This document shows, piece by piece, positions 36,237 to 43,361 of a stretch of 43,361 nt of DNA. The stretch covers positions 1 through 43,361 of the forward strand of contig NZ_CAKZHY010000143.1 of NCBI RefSeq assembly GCF_936928535.1, written 5' to 3'. The notes beneath the pieces are model-generated. The model saw only the letters and a program-made list of their open reading frames with translations. It was not told the DNA's origin and ran no database searches. The DNA comes from an uncultured Bradyrhizobium sp. (GTDB lineage Bacteria; Pseudomonadota; Alphaproteobacteria; Rhizobiales; Xanthobacteraceae). The translations under genes were made by a program, and so were the position numbers. How positions within the stretch are numbered: the stretch's first letter is position 1; every line of letters starts with the position of its first letter.

Positions 36237-36527
36237 TGCCGCGCGGACATCAGCACCACGATTGAGCGCCTCTCGGAAATCTCCTCTACCATTGCGGCCG
36301 CGGTTGAAGAGCAAGGTGCAGCTACGCAAGAAATCTCGCGCAATATACAGGAAGCCTCGCGCGGTACCTCAGTTGTAAGTACGAACATCGTCGATGTCGA
36401 GACCGGCGCCAGCCGAACAGGAGCGGCATCGGGCAGTGTGCTGTCCGCGGCGCAGTCACTCTCGCAGGAGAGTCGCCATCTTCAGCAGGAGGTCGACCAG
36501 TTCTTGAGAACGGTACGGGTTGCGTAA
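36237..36527 (+). pseudogene. C-terminal fragment of a methyl-accepting chemotaxis protein
   Basis: The translation has ISSTIAAAVEEQGAATQEIS, then RNIQEASRGTSVVSTNI and LQQEVDQFLRTVRVA, the end of an MCP signalling domain, closely like the tail of the whole chemoreceptor at 7.4-9.1 kb. The sensor, membrane, HAMP and tip regions are absent, so it cannot work as a receptor. The frame is open upstream to 36201 but those residues are not MCP-like. A fragment left by rearrangement. Confidence 0.75.
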
Positions 36528-36820
36528 GGCGGCAGGTGGCTGAGTTCTTGCGGCTACCCTGATTGTCCAAACGGGAGGAACGATGTTGCACGAGCGCCCG
36601 CTACTTGCGCCCGTCATAAGGGTCTAAGGGATGGACCTTGGCCCTTTTGACGCCAAGCGGAGATCCGCAATGGTAGCGAGGTCGCCGAAGGGGCAAGGGT
36701 GCCCCTTGTCAGCCAGCATCCCTTGGTCGGGTCATCACTCAGAAGCGGACATCGCCGCGCTCTGGATTGAGGTCAGCCACGGGCCAATTCCGGACTCATG
36801 CACCGCAGCAAAAAGAATTG

Positions 36821-37804
36821 CTATTCGATTACCTCGTCGGCGCGGGCGAGCACGGTCGGGAGAATGGTTATGCCGAGTGCTTTCGCAGTCTTCAGGTTGA
36901 TTACGAGCCCGATGCGCGTCGGCTGTTCGACGGGCAGGTCAGCAGGGTTCGCGCCATCAAGAATCCGCTTAACGTAATAAGCCGACCGATGAAAGACCTC
37001 AGTCACAGAAAGGCCGTAGGCCAAGAGAGCGCCCCCATATGCGACTTCCGCCACGGAGGCTAGCGTCGGTAAGCGTTGCGCCGATGCGAGTGCGGCGATG
37101 CGATCTGCCTGATCGAGGACAAAAGAATCGGCAACCAACTGCAACGCATCGGGACGCCGCGTCACCACGAGCGTCGGAAGAGTGCTCGCAAAGTCTGCGA
37201 CCGACTTAAACGCGAGCTCTACCAAGGAAACTCCACGGATGTCAGCTTCCCTTCGCAGACTAGGCAAGAAGCTCACGCTCGACGGATTTGCAGGATTGTA
37301 GAGGGCTGCCAGCGTAGTGGCGCGCGGGACAATTGCGCCTAGGAATTCCAAGAGTTTGGGGGTCACATCCTGGTTTAAAGTAGCCGTCCCCGTGGTTAGC
37401 CCGCCAGGATGCGCAAGACTCGCAATCAGACCAGTTCCGACCGGATCGTTGATCGCGGCCATTACGACAGGGATGGGCGGAGAAAGCTGCTGCGCCGCGC
37501 GAACCGCCGCAATCGTTGAGGGGATGATGATTCGCACCTTGGCTTGCTGCAGCTCGCGAGCCAGCGCCGGAAAGTGATCATAAGAGTCAGCAAAGCGTGT
37601 TTCGAGCAGATAATCACGGCCCTCGGTCATGCCATTTTCAGTGAGACCCTGGGTCAAGCCCGCCAAGAGTCGCCGCACGTAGTCGGAGTTCGCGGTACCG
37701 GCGAAGAGAAATCCGAGGCGGACCGGAGCCTTTTGGGCAAGTGCTCCAAGTGGCCAAGTAGCTGTCGCGCCCCCAACAAGCGCCATGAATTCACGTCGCT
37801 GCAT
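36821..37804 (-). CDS. Tat-exported DUF534-type ABC substrate-binding protein (1)
   Basis: Periplasmic binding protein of 327 residues in the ABC_sub_bind (DUF534) family. MQRREFMALVGGATATWPLG is a twin-arginine signal. Mature residues KAPVRLGFLFAGTANSDY and the repeated IPVVMAAINDP, GTGLIASLAHPGG blocks are typical. I start at the ATG at 37804; a ten-base G-run on the coding strand fills the ribosome-site position just upstream. No permease genes adjoin. It is a paralogue of the protein at 40846-41829 and shares with it an upstream region of about 200 bp. The ligand is unknown. Such orphan binding proteins are numerous in Bradyrhizobium. Confidence 0.88.
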   Translation of the reverse strand: MQRREFMALVGGATATWPLGALAQKAPVRLGFLFAGTANSDYVRRLLAGLTQGLTENGMTEGRDYLLETRFADSYDHFPALARELQQAKVRIIIPSTIAAVRAAQQLSPPIPVVMAAINDPVGTGLIASLAHPGGLTTGTATLNQDVTPKLLEFLGAIVPRATTLAALYNPANPSSVSFLPSLRREADIRGVSLVELAFKSVADFASTLPTLVVTRRPDALQLVADSFVLDQADRIAALASAQRLPTLASVAEVAYGGALLAYGLSVTEVFHRSAYYVKRILDGANPADLPVEQPTRIGLVINLKTAKALGITILPTVLARADEVIE

Positions 37805-37806
37805 TG

Positions 37807-37816
37807 CCCCCCCCCC
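37807..37816 (-). other. Homopolymer (10 C on plus strand) at a ribosome-binding site
   Basis: Ten identical bases sit two bases before the start of the binding-protein gene, where the Shine-Dalgarno sequence should be. On the coding strand it reads as G10. Length changes by slippage would alter the spacing and could vary expression. The tract length may also be imprecise in the assembly. Confidence 0.6.
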
Positions 37817-37918
37817 GAGCATTCCAATAGGGCAGTCTAACTGTTCAAGCTCGACATCTGGAAGACGTGCGGGACGGTCTAAGTGAAAATATGTTCGTAC
37901 CTTGTCGATGACCGCTCT

Positions 37919-38013
37919 GGGTCAAAATGAAGAACTCAGGTGAGCAAATCTGGTCCGCTCTGCCGCTTTGAGCGGACCTCCGCCAGACGCGCTGCAACTT
38001 CGCAGATGGGCCA
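37919..38013. repeat. Dispersed intergenic repeat, copy A
   Basis: About 95 bp, nearly identical to 41940-42037. Shared words include GGGTCAAAATG, GAGCAAATCTGGTCCGCTCT and GACGCGCTGCAACTTCGCAG. It lies upstream of the first DUF534 gene and downstream of the GAF kinase. Similar sequences recur in Bradyrhizobium intergenic regions (recalled). Function unknown. Confidence 0.8.
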
Positions 38014-38051
38014 GAAGCGGTCATTCCAGCTCTGTTCCAGCGGCAGTACAC

Positions 38052-40628
38052 CTAACCGCGCGGCAGGGTGATAATGAACTCGGTGAATGCGCCTGGTTCA
38101 GTCTCGACATCGATCCGGCCGCCATGTTGCTTGACGATGATGTCATGGGTCATTGAAAGGCCGAGTCCGGTCCCTTCTCCGGTCGGCTTGGTCGTGAAGA
38201 AGGGATTGAACATCTTTTCCTTCACGTCAGGCGGGATGCCAGCCCCGTTGTCGTGAATGCGGATTTCAACCGTGTCGCCGCGGTTTCTTGTGGCCGCGCT
38301 GAGCACCGGCTCGAAGGCTCCGTCGTCGTTCTCGGCCTTACGCCTGGTCGCCGCATAGAACCCGTTGGAGATGAGGTTGAGCAGCGCTCGGGTAATCTCC
38401 TGCGGGTATAGTTCAAGCGCGCCCGCGTCGGGATCGAGGTCGTGCCTGAGCGTAATGGCAAAGTCGGGCTTTTCGGCCCGGGCGCCGTGATAGGCAAGGT
38501 GGAGGCTTTCCCCCACCAGGACGTTGATATCGGCAAGTCGCCGTTCGCCCGAGCCCTCGCGCGAGTGCTGCAGCATGTTCTTGACTATAGAGTCGGCGCG
38601 CTTGCCGTGCTGCACGACCCTTTCGAGATTGGATTTGAGTATCGCCGTCAGCTCGCCGACGTTACCGCGCATTGTCTGATCGAGCGGAGCTGGACTCAAC
38701 GTCTCATCCAATTCGTCGAGCAACTCGATCGACAGCGCCGAGAAATTGTTGACGAAATTGAGTGGATTCTTGATTTCGTGAGCGATGCCTGCGGTGAGCT
38801 GGCCGAGCGAGGCGAGCTTCTCGGTTTGGACCAGTCGGTCCTGCGCGGTGCGGAGCTCGTCGAGCGACCTTGAAAGGTCCCGCGTGCGCTGTTGCACCTC
38901 GTCGAACAGCCGCGCATTCTCGATCGCGATCACCGCCTGGTCGGCGAAAGTCTGCAGCATGGAGATTTGCTTGTCGTTGAAAGGACGCACTTCCTGGCGA
39001 CGGAGCAAGATAGCCCCGATGCTTTCGCCCTCTCGGAGCAGAGGTGCGGCCAGAATGCTCCTGACCGCGGTCGAACCCGCACGTCGCGACAGTTCGCGAC
39101 CGTCGGTGAAGTCATCCTCGGCATAGATGTCGTGCACATGCACGGTTGCCCGATCAACGACGGCCCGGCCGGAGGCCCAACCCCGGCCGATTGGCCATCT
39201 GTCCGTCTTGATCGGGATCGGGCCATGGTGCGCACTGAAGCACAACTCGTCCCCGTCCTTCAGCAGGACAACGGCATCGTGTGCCTCGCAAAGCTCGCAG
39301 GCGCTTTCGACGATGGCCTTCAGCACCGGTTCAACATCGGTCGGCGACGAGGCAATCACGTTGAGGATGTTGGCGCTACCAGTCTGGTATCGTAGCGCTT
39401 CCTCTAGGTCACGACTCTTGGTCTGCACCTCATTGAAAAGCCGCGCGTTCTGGATCGCGATCACCGCCTGATCGGCGAAAGTCCGAAGCATGCTCAGCTC
39501 TTTTTCATGGAACGCCGCATTCGGCTCGCGGGAGACCCCGATGAGCCCTACGCCCTGGCCGTCCCACAGCATCGGAGTCAGAACAACCGAGAAATTTTCG
39601 GTCGCTCGTCCGGCACGGCGCAAGCTCTCCGGCACGTTCGCACCGTTCATCACGTCGGGATAGTAGATCTGCTCGCGTTGCCCGATCACGACCGGCGCCG
39701 AGGTCTCGCCGATTGGCCGCGGGTAAACCTGGTCAAGCGCTTCATTTCCGTCGCCGCGCCGGGCCGCCAGGTGCAACAGCCCGTCGTCGGGAGCGAGAAA
39801 AATAGCAGAGTCCTTCCAATCGAACAGCCGGTGCATACTATCGAGAATTCGCTCGAACACTGGCTGCGAGTCGGCCATCGAGCTGCCGATTACCTGAAGC
39901 ACCTCCGAGGTCGCGGTCTGATGCTCTAGAGATTCCACGAGGTCGCGCGTCTTGGCCTGGACCTCTTCGAACAGCCGTGTGTTTTGGATGGCGATGACGG
40001 CTTGGTCGCGGAACGATTCGGCCAATGCGACTTCGCGATGCCCAAAGATATTGGTGCGCTTGCCCGCCAGCACCAGGAGGCCGATGCACTCCTCACCACG
40101 CATCAACGGCAAGTATAACGACGACACAATACCATAGGTCTCACGGACCCAAGACTCATGGGGCGGGAGATCGACCAACGACCAATCCGGGAAATGAAGC
40201 GTCTTCTTCCCGACAATTGCTCGCGACGGGAAGTTGGCGCTGGGATCAATCGCTTGCGAAGGCCTTGCGTCATTCTGCAGACCTTCTGGAGTTGCTCTCG
40301 CCATCGGCAAGTACGTTGCGCCGTCACAGCGAAGGAAGAACGCGAGATCACATCGCGTCAGACGCACCGCGGACTGAACGATGGCTTCGAATACGGGTTC
40401 GACGTGGGTCGGGGATTGACTGATTGCACGCAGGATATCGGCCGTCGCCGCTTGCCACTCGCGAGCTTCGTTCAGCTCCCTAAGGAGATCATTCGAGCTC
40501 GACGAAGTTTGCGATCCTTTAACGACGGTCCGAAGGCGATCCTTGCTGGTGGCGCGCCCCTTCGCGGATCGCGCCTTGCCGGCCTTCGCGGCGCCCTTCT
40601 TGCCGCTCGCTTTTGTCAATCTCGACAT
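38052..40628 (-). CDS. Triple-GAF sensor histidine kinase
   Basis: Soluble kinase of 858 residues. After a Lys/Ala-rich tail (1-40) come three GAF-type sensory domains (about 75-215, 245-395 and 425-575), each followed by the linker FADQAVIAIQNARLF or a close variant. The catalytic part has the phospho-accepting His in LTAGIAHEIKNPLN, the N-box ALLNLISNGFYAA and GEGTGLGLSMTHDI. No membrane helix and no receiver, so it must pass phosphate to a regulator encoded elsewhere. The ATG at 40628 follows GGGGGCGGA. Such multi-GAF kinases next to DUF534 binding proteins recur in Bradyrhizobium (recalled). The ligands of the GAF domains are not known. Confidence 0.9.
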   Translation of the reverse strand: MSRLTKASGKKGAAKAGKARSAKGRATSKDRLRTVVKGSQTSSSSNDLLRELNEAREWQAATADILRAISQSPTHVEPVFEAIVQSAVRLTRCDLAFFLRCDGATYLPMARATPEGLQNDARPSQAIDPSANFPSRAIVGKKTLHFPDWSLVDLPPHESWVRETYGIVSSLYLPLMRGEECIGLLVLAGKRTNIFGHREVALAESFRDQAVIAIQNTRLFEEVQAKTRDLVESLEHQTATSEVLQVIGSSMADSQPVFERILDSMHRLFDWKDSAIFLAPDDGLLHLAARRGDGNEALDQVYPRPIGETSAPVVIGQREQIYYPDVMNGANVPESLRRAGRATENFSVVLTPMLWDGQGVGLIGVSREPNAAFHEKELSMLRTFADQAVIAIQNARLFNEVQTKSRDLEEALRYQTGSANILNVIASSPTDVEPVLKAIVESACELCEAHDAVVLLKDGDELCFSAHHGPIPIKTDRWPIGRGWASGRAVVDRATVHVHDIYAEDDFTDGRELSRRAGSTAVRSILAAPLLREGESIGAILLRRQEVRPFNDKQISMLQTFADQAVIAIENARLFDEVQQRTRDLSRSLDELRTAQDRLVQTEKLASLGQLTAGIAHEIKNPLNFVNNFSALSIELLDELDETLSPAPLDQTMRGNVGELTAILKSNLERVVQHGKRADSIVKNMLQHSREGSGERRLADINVLVGESLHLAYHGARAEKPDFAITLRHDLDPDAGALELYPQEITRALLNLISNGFYAATRRKAENDDGAFEPVLSAATRNRGDTVEIRIHDNGAGIPPDVKEKMFNPFFTTKPTGEGTGLGLSMTHDIIVKQHGGRIDVETEPGAFTEFIITLPRG

Positions 40629-40671
40629 TCCGCCCCCAGCGTGAACAGGGCCATCTTATCGGGCGGAACCC

Positions 40672-40684
40672 GTTATGGAAGAGG
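40672..40684 (-). repeat. Distant inverted match to the island repeat
   Basis: GTTATGGAAGAGG reads, on the minus strand, as CCTCTTCCATAAC. Together with its preceding C it shares 15 bases with copy 3. It is the only clear copy outside 22-33.8 kb and is in the opposite orientation, just upstream of the GAF kinase gene. It may be chance or a solo site. Confidence 0.4.
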
Positions 40685-40732
40685 TGAGCATCTCGGAATT
40701 GAGGCTAGCCAACGGGCTGATGTCTGTTCAGG

Positions 40733-40823
40733 GTCAATCGCGACGGATTGGCCCGGGTTAGTTAGGTCCGTTCTACCTCCAACGGCCGACTTAGCCTCGG
40801 CCCGTGGGATGCGGCAGCGATGG
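40733..40823. repeat. Dispersed intergenic repeat, degenerate copy
   Basis: Shows the order GGGTCAA, GCGA, GGTCCGTTCT, then GCAGCGATGGGCCA, in the same sequence as copies A and B but with many substitutions. It fills part of the space between the GAF kinase and the second DUF534 gene. Confidence 0.5.
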
Positions 40824-40845
40824 GCCAAAACCGGAAGTGGTCGCC

Positions 40846-41829
40846 TCATTCGATCACCTCGTCGGCCGCCGCCTGAAGGGTGAGCGGAAAGGAAATGCCG
40901 AGTGTCTGGGCTGTCTTGAGGTTGATGACGAGCTGGAATTTTGTCGGTTGCTGGACCGGGAGATTGGCGGGTTTCTCGCCCCTGAGAATTCGGTCAATGT
41001 AAGGGGCGGCCTGCCGGTAGTGGTCGAGCAAGTCGAGACTGTAGGCGATCAGTCCTCCGGCGTTGCCCATGCCCGCCGTGCCGTACATTGCGGGCACCCG
41101 ATACTTCGCCGACAAATCGATGGCGAGCCTCAGATTTCTCAGTACGAAACTGTCGGAATTGAAGATTACACCCGCATCGGGGCCAAGGCGCGCCAGGATC
41201 GGCTCTATCTCGGCGGATTCATTCGCGGCTATCAATTCGGTTCCGACAGAAGCCCGTTCGGCCTCTCGCTTGATCGCTTCATAGTAGTCTTTCGCATAGG
41301 GACTGACTTTGGGGCTGAACACGAAAGCCACGCGCTTGACGTTGGGCGCAGCCTCAACCAGCAGCTGCAACCACTTCGCTCCGATGCTCGGCTCCAGCGT
41401 GGAAAATCCAGTCATATTGCCGCCGGGGTGAGCCAGGTTCTGAACGAACCCCTGACCGACCGGTTCTGCAATCAATACAAACACGATCGGCACCGTCTGG
41501 GTCGCCGACTGCAACGCCTTGGTCGCTGGCGTAGCGCCGGACAGTATGACGTCTGGGTTCGAACTCAAAAGATCCGCGCCGAAGCGCTGAGCTGCATCGT
41601 CGTTGATTGCGCCCCATCGGTAATCGATCTGAAGGTTGCGACCGACGACCCAACCCAGGTTTGCCAGGTCCTGTTGAACCACCTTTGCACGCGCTTGCGC
41701 CGCTGGATCATCGGCGGGCGCCCAATCCAGCCACCCAAGACGCCGCATTCGATCCGATTGCTGTGCGCCCGCTGCCAGCGGCCATGCCGCCACACCACCT
41801 ACAAGGCCAACAAATTCACGTCGCCGCAT
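40846..41829 (-). CDS. Tat-exported DUF534-type ABC substrate-binding protein (2)
   Basis: Periplasmic binding protein of 327 residues, paralogue of the one at 36821-37804. MRRREFVGLVGGVAAWPLA is a twin-arginine signal ending at AGAQ. Typical blocks are IVFVLIAEPVGQGFVQNLAH, PGGNMTGFSTLEPSIGAKW and the C-terminal PVQQPTKFQLVINLKTAQ. The ATG at 41829 has GGGGG 6-10 bases upstream. The frame is open to 41901 but those residues are not family-like. It stands alone with no transporter genes; its promoter region resembles that of the first paralogue. The ligand is unknown. Confidence 0.88.
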   Translation of the reverse strand: MRRREFVGLVGGVAAWPLAAGAQQSDRMRRLGWLDWAPADDPAAQARAKVVQQDLANLGWVVGRNLQIDYRWGAINDDAAQRFGADLLSSNPDVILSGATPATKALQSATQTVPIVFVLIAEPVGQGFVQNLAHPGGNMTGFSTLEPSIGAKWLQLLVEAAPNVKRVAFVFSPKVSPYAKDYYEAIKREAERASVGTELIAANESAEIEPILARLGPDAGVIFNSDSFVLRNLRLAIDLSAKYRVPAMYGTAGMGNAGGLIAYSLDLLDHYRQAAPYIDRILRGEKPANLPVQQPTKFQLVINLKTAQTLGISFPLTLQAAADEVIE

Positions 41830-41939
41830 TCTAGCCCCCGAAATAAGATTTGCGGCAGTGTAACTGTCGAAACTCGACATCTGGAGTAATTCAGAGGCCA
41901 ATCTGACGAAATATGTTTGGGATCGTCAATGTCGCTGAT

Positions 41940-42037
41940 GGGTCAAAATGCGAAGAACTCAGCTTGAGCAAATCTGGTCCGCTCTGCCACGATGAGCTGA
42001 CCTCCGTTAGACGCGCTGCAACTTCGCAGATGGGCCA
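41940..42037. repeat. Dispersed intergenic repeat, copy B
   Basis: Partner of copy A at 37919, about 90% alike over 95 bases. Both lie at the same distance before a DUF534 gene start, so they may mark a duplicated gene plus leader rather than a free repeat. Confidence 0.8.
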
Positions 42038-42132
42038 TTTCCTGACCCCCGGGCAATTCGCTTGCAGGCAAGTAAACATGGCGCTGAGCAGCCGAACTGC
42101 TAAGCTGCGTGAACCAGTGTGGGGAACACATC

Positions 42133-42894
42133 ATGACAGCGTTGAGTTTTGCGCGCGCGACATTCCTCGCGTCAGTCTTTGTCACATTTCTAGTCGAGAA
42201 CGGACAGGCAGCCGAGTTACGCGTTCTTGCGGGGGGTGCGATGACCGCCGTATGGGCCGAGGTGAAGCCGAAATTCGAGCAGGCCTCCGGGCACAAGTTG
42301 GACATCTTCTTCGGCACAACGCCGAACCTGATCAAGGAGGCAACGTCCGGAAACTCATTTGACATTGGCATCGTGCCGGTCGAGGTCATGCAAGACGCGA
42401 CAGCACGTGCAAAGTTTGCGGCGGGGGCGACGGCCAATATCGCACGCGTCGGCCTCGGCGTTGCGGTGCGAGCTGGCGCACCCAAACCCGACATCGGTAC
42501 GCCAGATGCGTTCAAGGCGGCGCTGATCAAAGCGCAGTCCATTGCGACGCTGCCGGCAAGCGCCGCCGGTGCGCAAGTGATGAAAGCATTCGAGCGGCTT
42601 GGCGTCAGCGAGGGGATCAAAGGCAAGCTTCAGGCAAAAGCGGCGCCAGCCGAGATCGTTGCCGCTGTTGCGAAGGGCGAAGCAGAATTAGGCGTGTTCC
42701 TGCTCAATGTGCTCACCGCTCCCGGGCTCGACGTGGTCGGCCCGTTCCCTGCGGACCTACAGCAGGAGGTCGTGTTCACGGGTGCGGCCGCCACTGACAC
42801 GAAGCAAGGAGATGCGGCAAAGGCGCTACTCGCGTACCTTAAGTCGCCGGAAGCAATCGCCATCATCAAGGCGAAGGGAATGACGCCCGGCTGA
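42133..42894 (+). CDS. ModA-like extracellular solute-binding protein
   Basis: Exported protein of 253 residues. The signal peptide (MTALSFARATFLASVFVTFL, cut after GQAA) precedes ELRVLAGGAMTAVW, the opening strand of the type II molybdate/sulfate-binding fold. DIFFGTTPNLIKEATSG and FDIGIVPVEVM are the anion-site and hinge regions as in ModA relatives. No ABC permease gene follows in the window, so molybdate transport is not supported; many alphaproteobacterial orphan ModA-like proteins have unknown ligands. I start at the ATG at 42133 (GGGGAA upstream), because the residues before it are not a signal peptide. Confidence 0.85.
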   Translation: MTALSFARATFLASVFVTFLVENGQAAELRVLAGGAMTAVWAEVKPKFEQASGHKLDIFFGTTPNLIKEATSGNSFDIGIVPVEVMQDATARAKFAAGATANIARVGLGVAVRAGAPKPDIGTPDAFKAALIKAQSIATLPASAAGAQVMKAFERLGVSEGIKGKLQAKAAPAEIVAAVAKGEAELGVFLLNVLTAPGLDVVGPFPADLQQEVVFTGAAATDTKQGDAAKALLAYLKSPEAIAIIKAKGMTPG

Positions 42895-43361
42895 GTTAGT
42901 CATGCGGCAACGCTCTGTCACGCTCGCACATTGATCATGCTCTGAGGGTAAAGCTTTCCGCAGATGACCCAACTGCGGGATCAAGCGTGGCCGGATACCG
43001 GTGTGCCTTCGATGTTAGACGAGCGAGAGGTCGCTTTGGGTAAGACTGAGAAGTCTCGGGCGGAGCAACGTCGGTCCGCTGTGCAGCCATGAGCCACGTT
43101 AGCACCGTGCACGGGCACTTCGCTTTCGGGCCAGGACCTGACATCCGCCGAAGGTGGCACTTGGCACGCACATAGCCTGAGTGAGGGCAGCGCTTTGTTA
43201 CATCATAGGGTCGTTTCAGCCCTCACCAAGTGTCCGCCCGGGCTAATGTTGAGATTCGTCCCGAGCGCGCTGGAATGCGTTTTACCAGCTCGGTTACACG
43301 AAGATCTGTAAGCGCTAAGCCGGCACCCTCGGTTCGACGTTAGATTAGATGTGCGAAGAAG
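42895..43361. other. Gene-free tail of the window
   Basis: Nearly 470 bp without a convincing gene on either strand. The only structure I see is the third copy of the dispersed repeat (43038-43133). The edge of the window may cut a gene that begins beyond 43361. Confidence 0.55.
43038..43133. repeat. Dispersed intergenic repeat, degenerate third copy
   Basis: Same order of words as copies A and B: GGGTAAGACTGAGAAGTCTC, then GAGCAACGTCGGTCCGCT and GCACTTCGCTTTCGGGCCA, with many base changes. It lies after the ModA-like gene in a gene-free stretch. Confidence 0.5.

Overview
The window looks like chromosome from a Bradyrhizobium-type alphaproteobacterium (Nitrobacteraceae). The evidence is the high-GC coding sequence, the family repertoire (fused acyl-CoA carboxylase, DUF534-type substrate-binding proteins, GAF-rich kinases, cyclase-AAA-TPR proteins) and the intergenic palindromes typical of that group. 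This assignment is inference from gene content; no rRNA or tRNA gene, CRISPR array, transposase or integrase was found.

Positions 1-18.6 kb are ordinary, densely packed, GC-rich core genes. They include a sigma-54 enhancer-binding regulator (AcoR type) beside an acyl-CoA synthetase and fused biotin-dependent carboxylase operon, and a chemoreceptor. A TetR regulator is divergent from a tautomerase and shares a clear dyad operator with it. An amidohydrolase, a CobW GTPase and a DUF1989 protein form one operon; then come a small HAD hydrolase and a hybrid sensor kinase followed by a periplasmic binding protein. A degenerate GFA-type fragment sits at 10.8-11.0 kb.

Positions 18.7-22 kb are a transition zone. 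It holds a translationally coupled pair (unknown protein plus winged-helix protein), about 0.9 kb without genes that carries two related near-perfect palindromes exactly 120 bp apart, and an alpha/beta-hydrolase fused to a class III nucleotide cyclase.

Positions 22-33.8 kb form an AT-richer accessory island. A short repeat with the core TTCCATAAC, in four of its five copies followed by a GCGA-containing half, recurs in the same orientation at 21975, 26817, 29909, 33709 and 33764 and divides the island into three gene blocks. Block A is an HExxH metallopeptidase, a partner of unknown family and a zinc-ribbon/cyclase/AAA/TPR protein. Block B is a decaying glycan-modification operon on the minus strand: a truncated first gene, a polysaccharide deacetylase, and frameshifted radical SAM and methyltransferase genes. 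Block C is an McrBC restriction system whose McrB carries an EVE/PUA-like region. The last repeat copy cuts into what seems to be a third gene of the next operon. The arrangement resembles a cassette array or a scar of repeated site-specific recombination, with no recombinase left in the window.

Positions 33.8-43.4 kb hold a CitE-like lyase plus CaiB-type CoA-transferase operon, a chemoreceptor fragment, two paralogous Tat-exported DUF534 binding proteins around a triple-GAF histidine kinase, and a ModA-like binding protein. A dispersed repeat of about 95 bp recurs here in at least four copies. Best leads for something new: the repeat-delimited blocks, the metallopeptidase/partner pair, the EVE-like McrB, and the paired palindromes at 19.98-20.13 kb.
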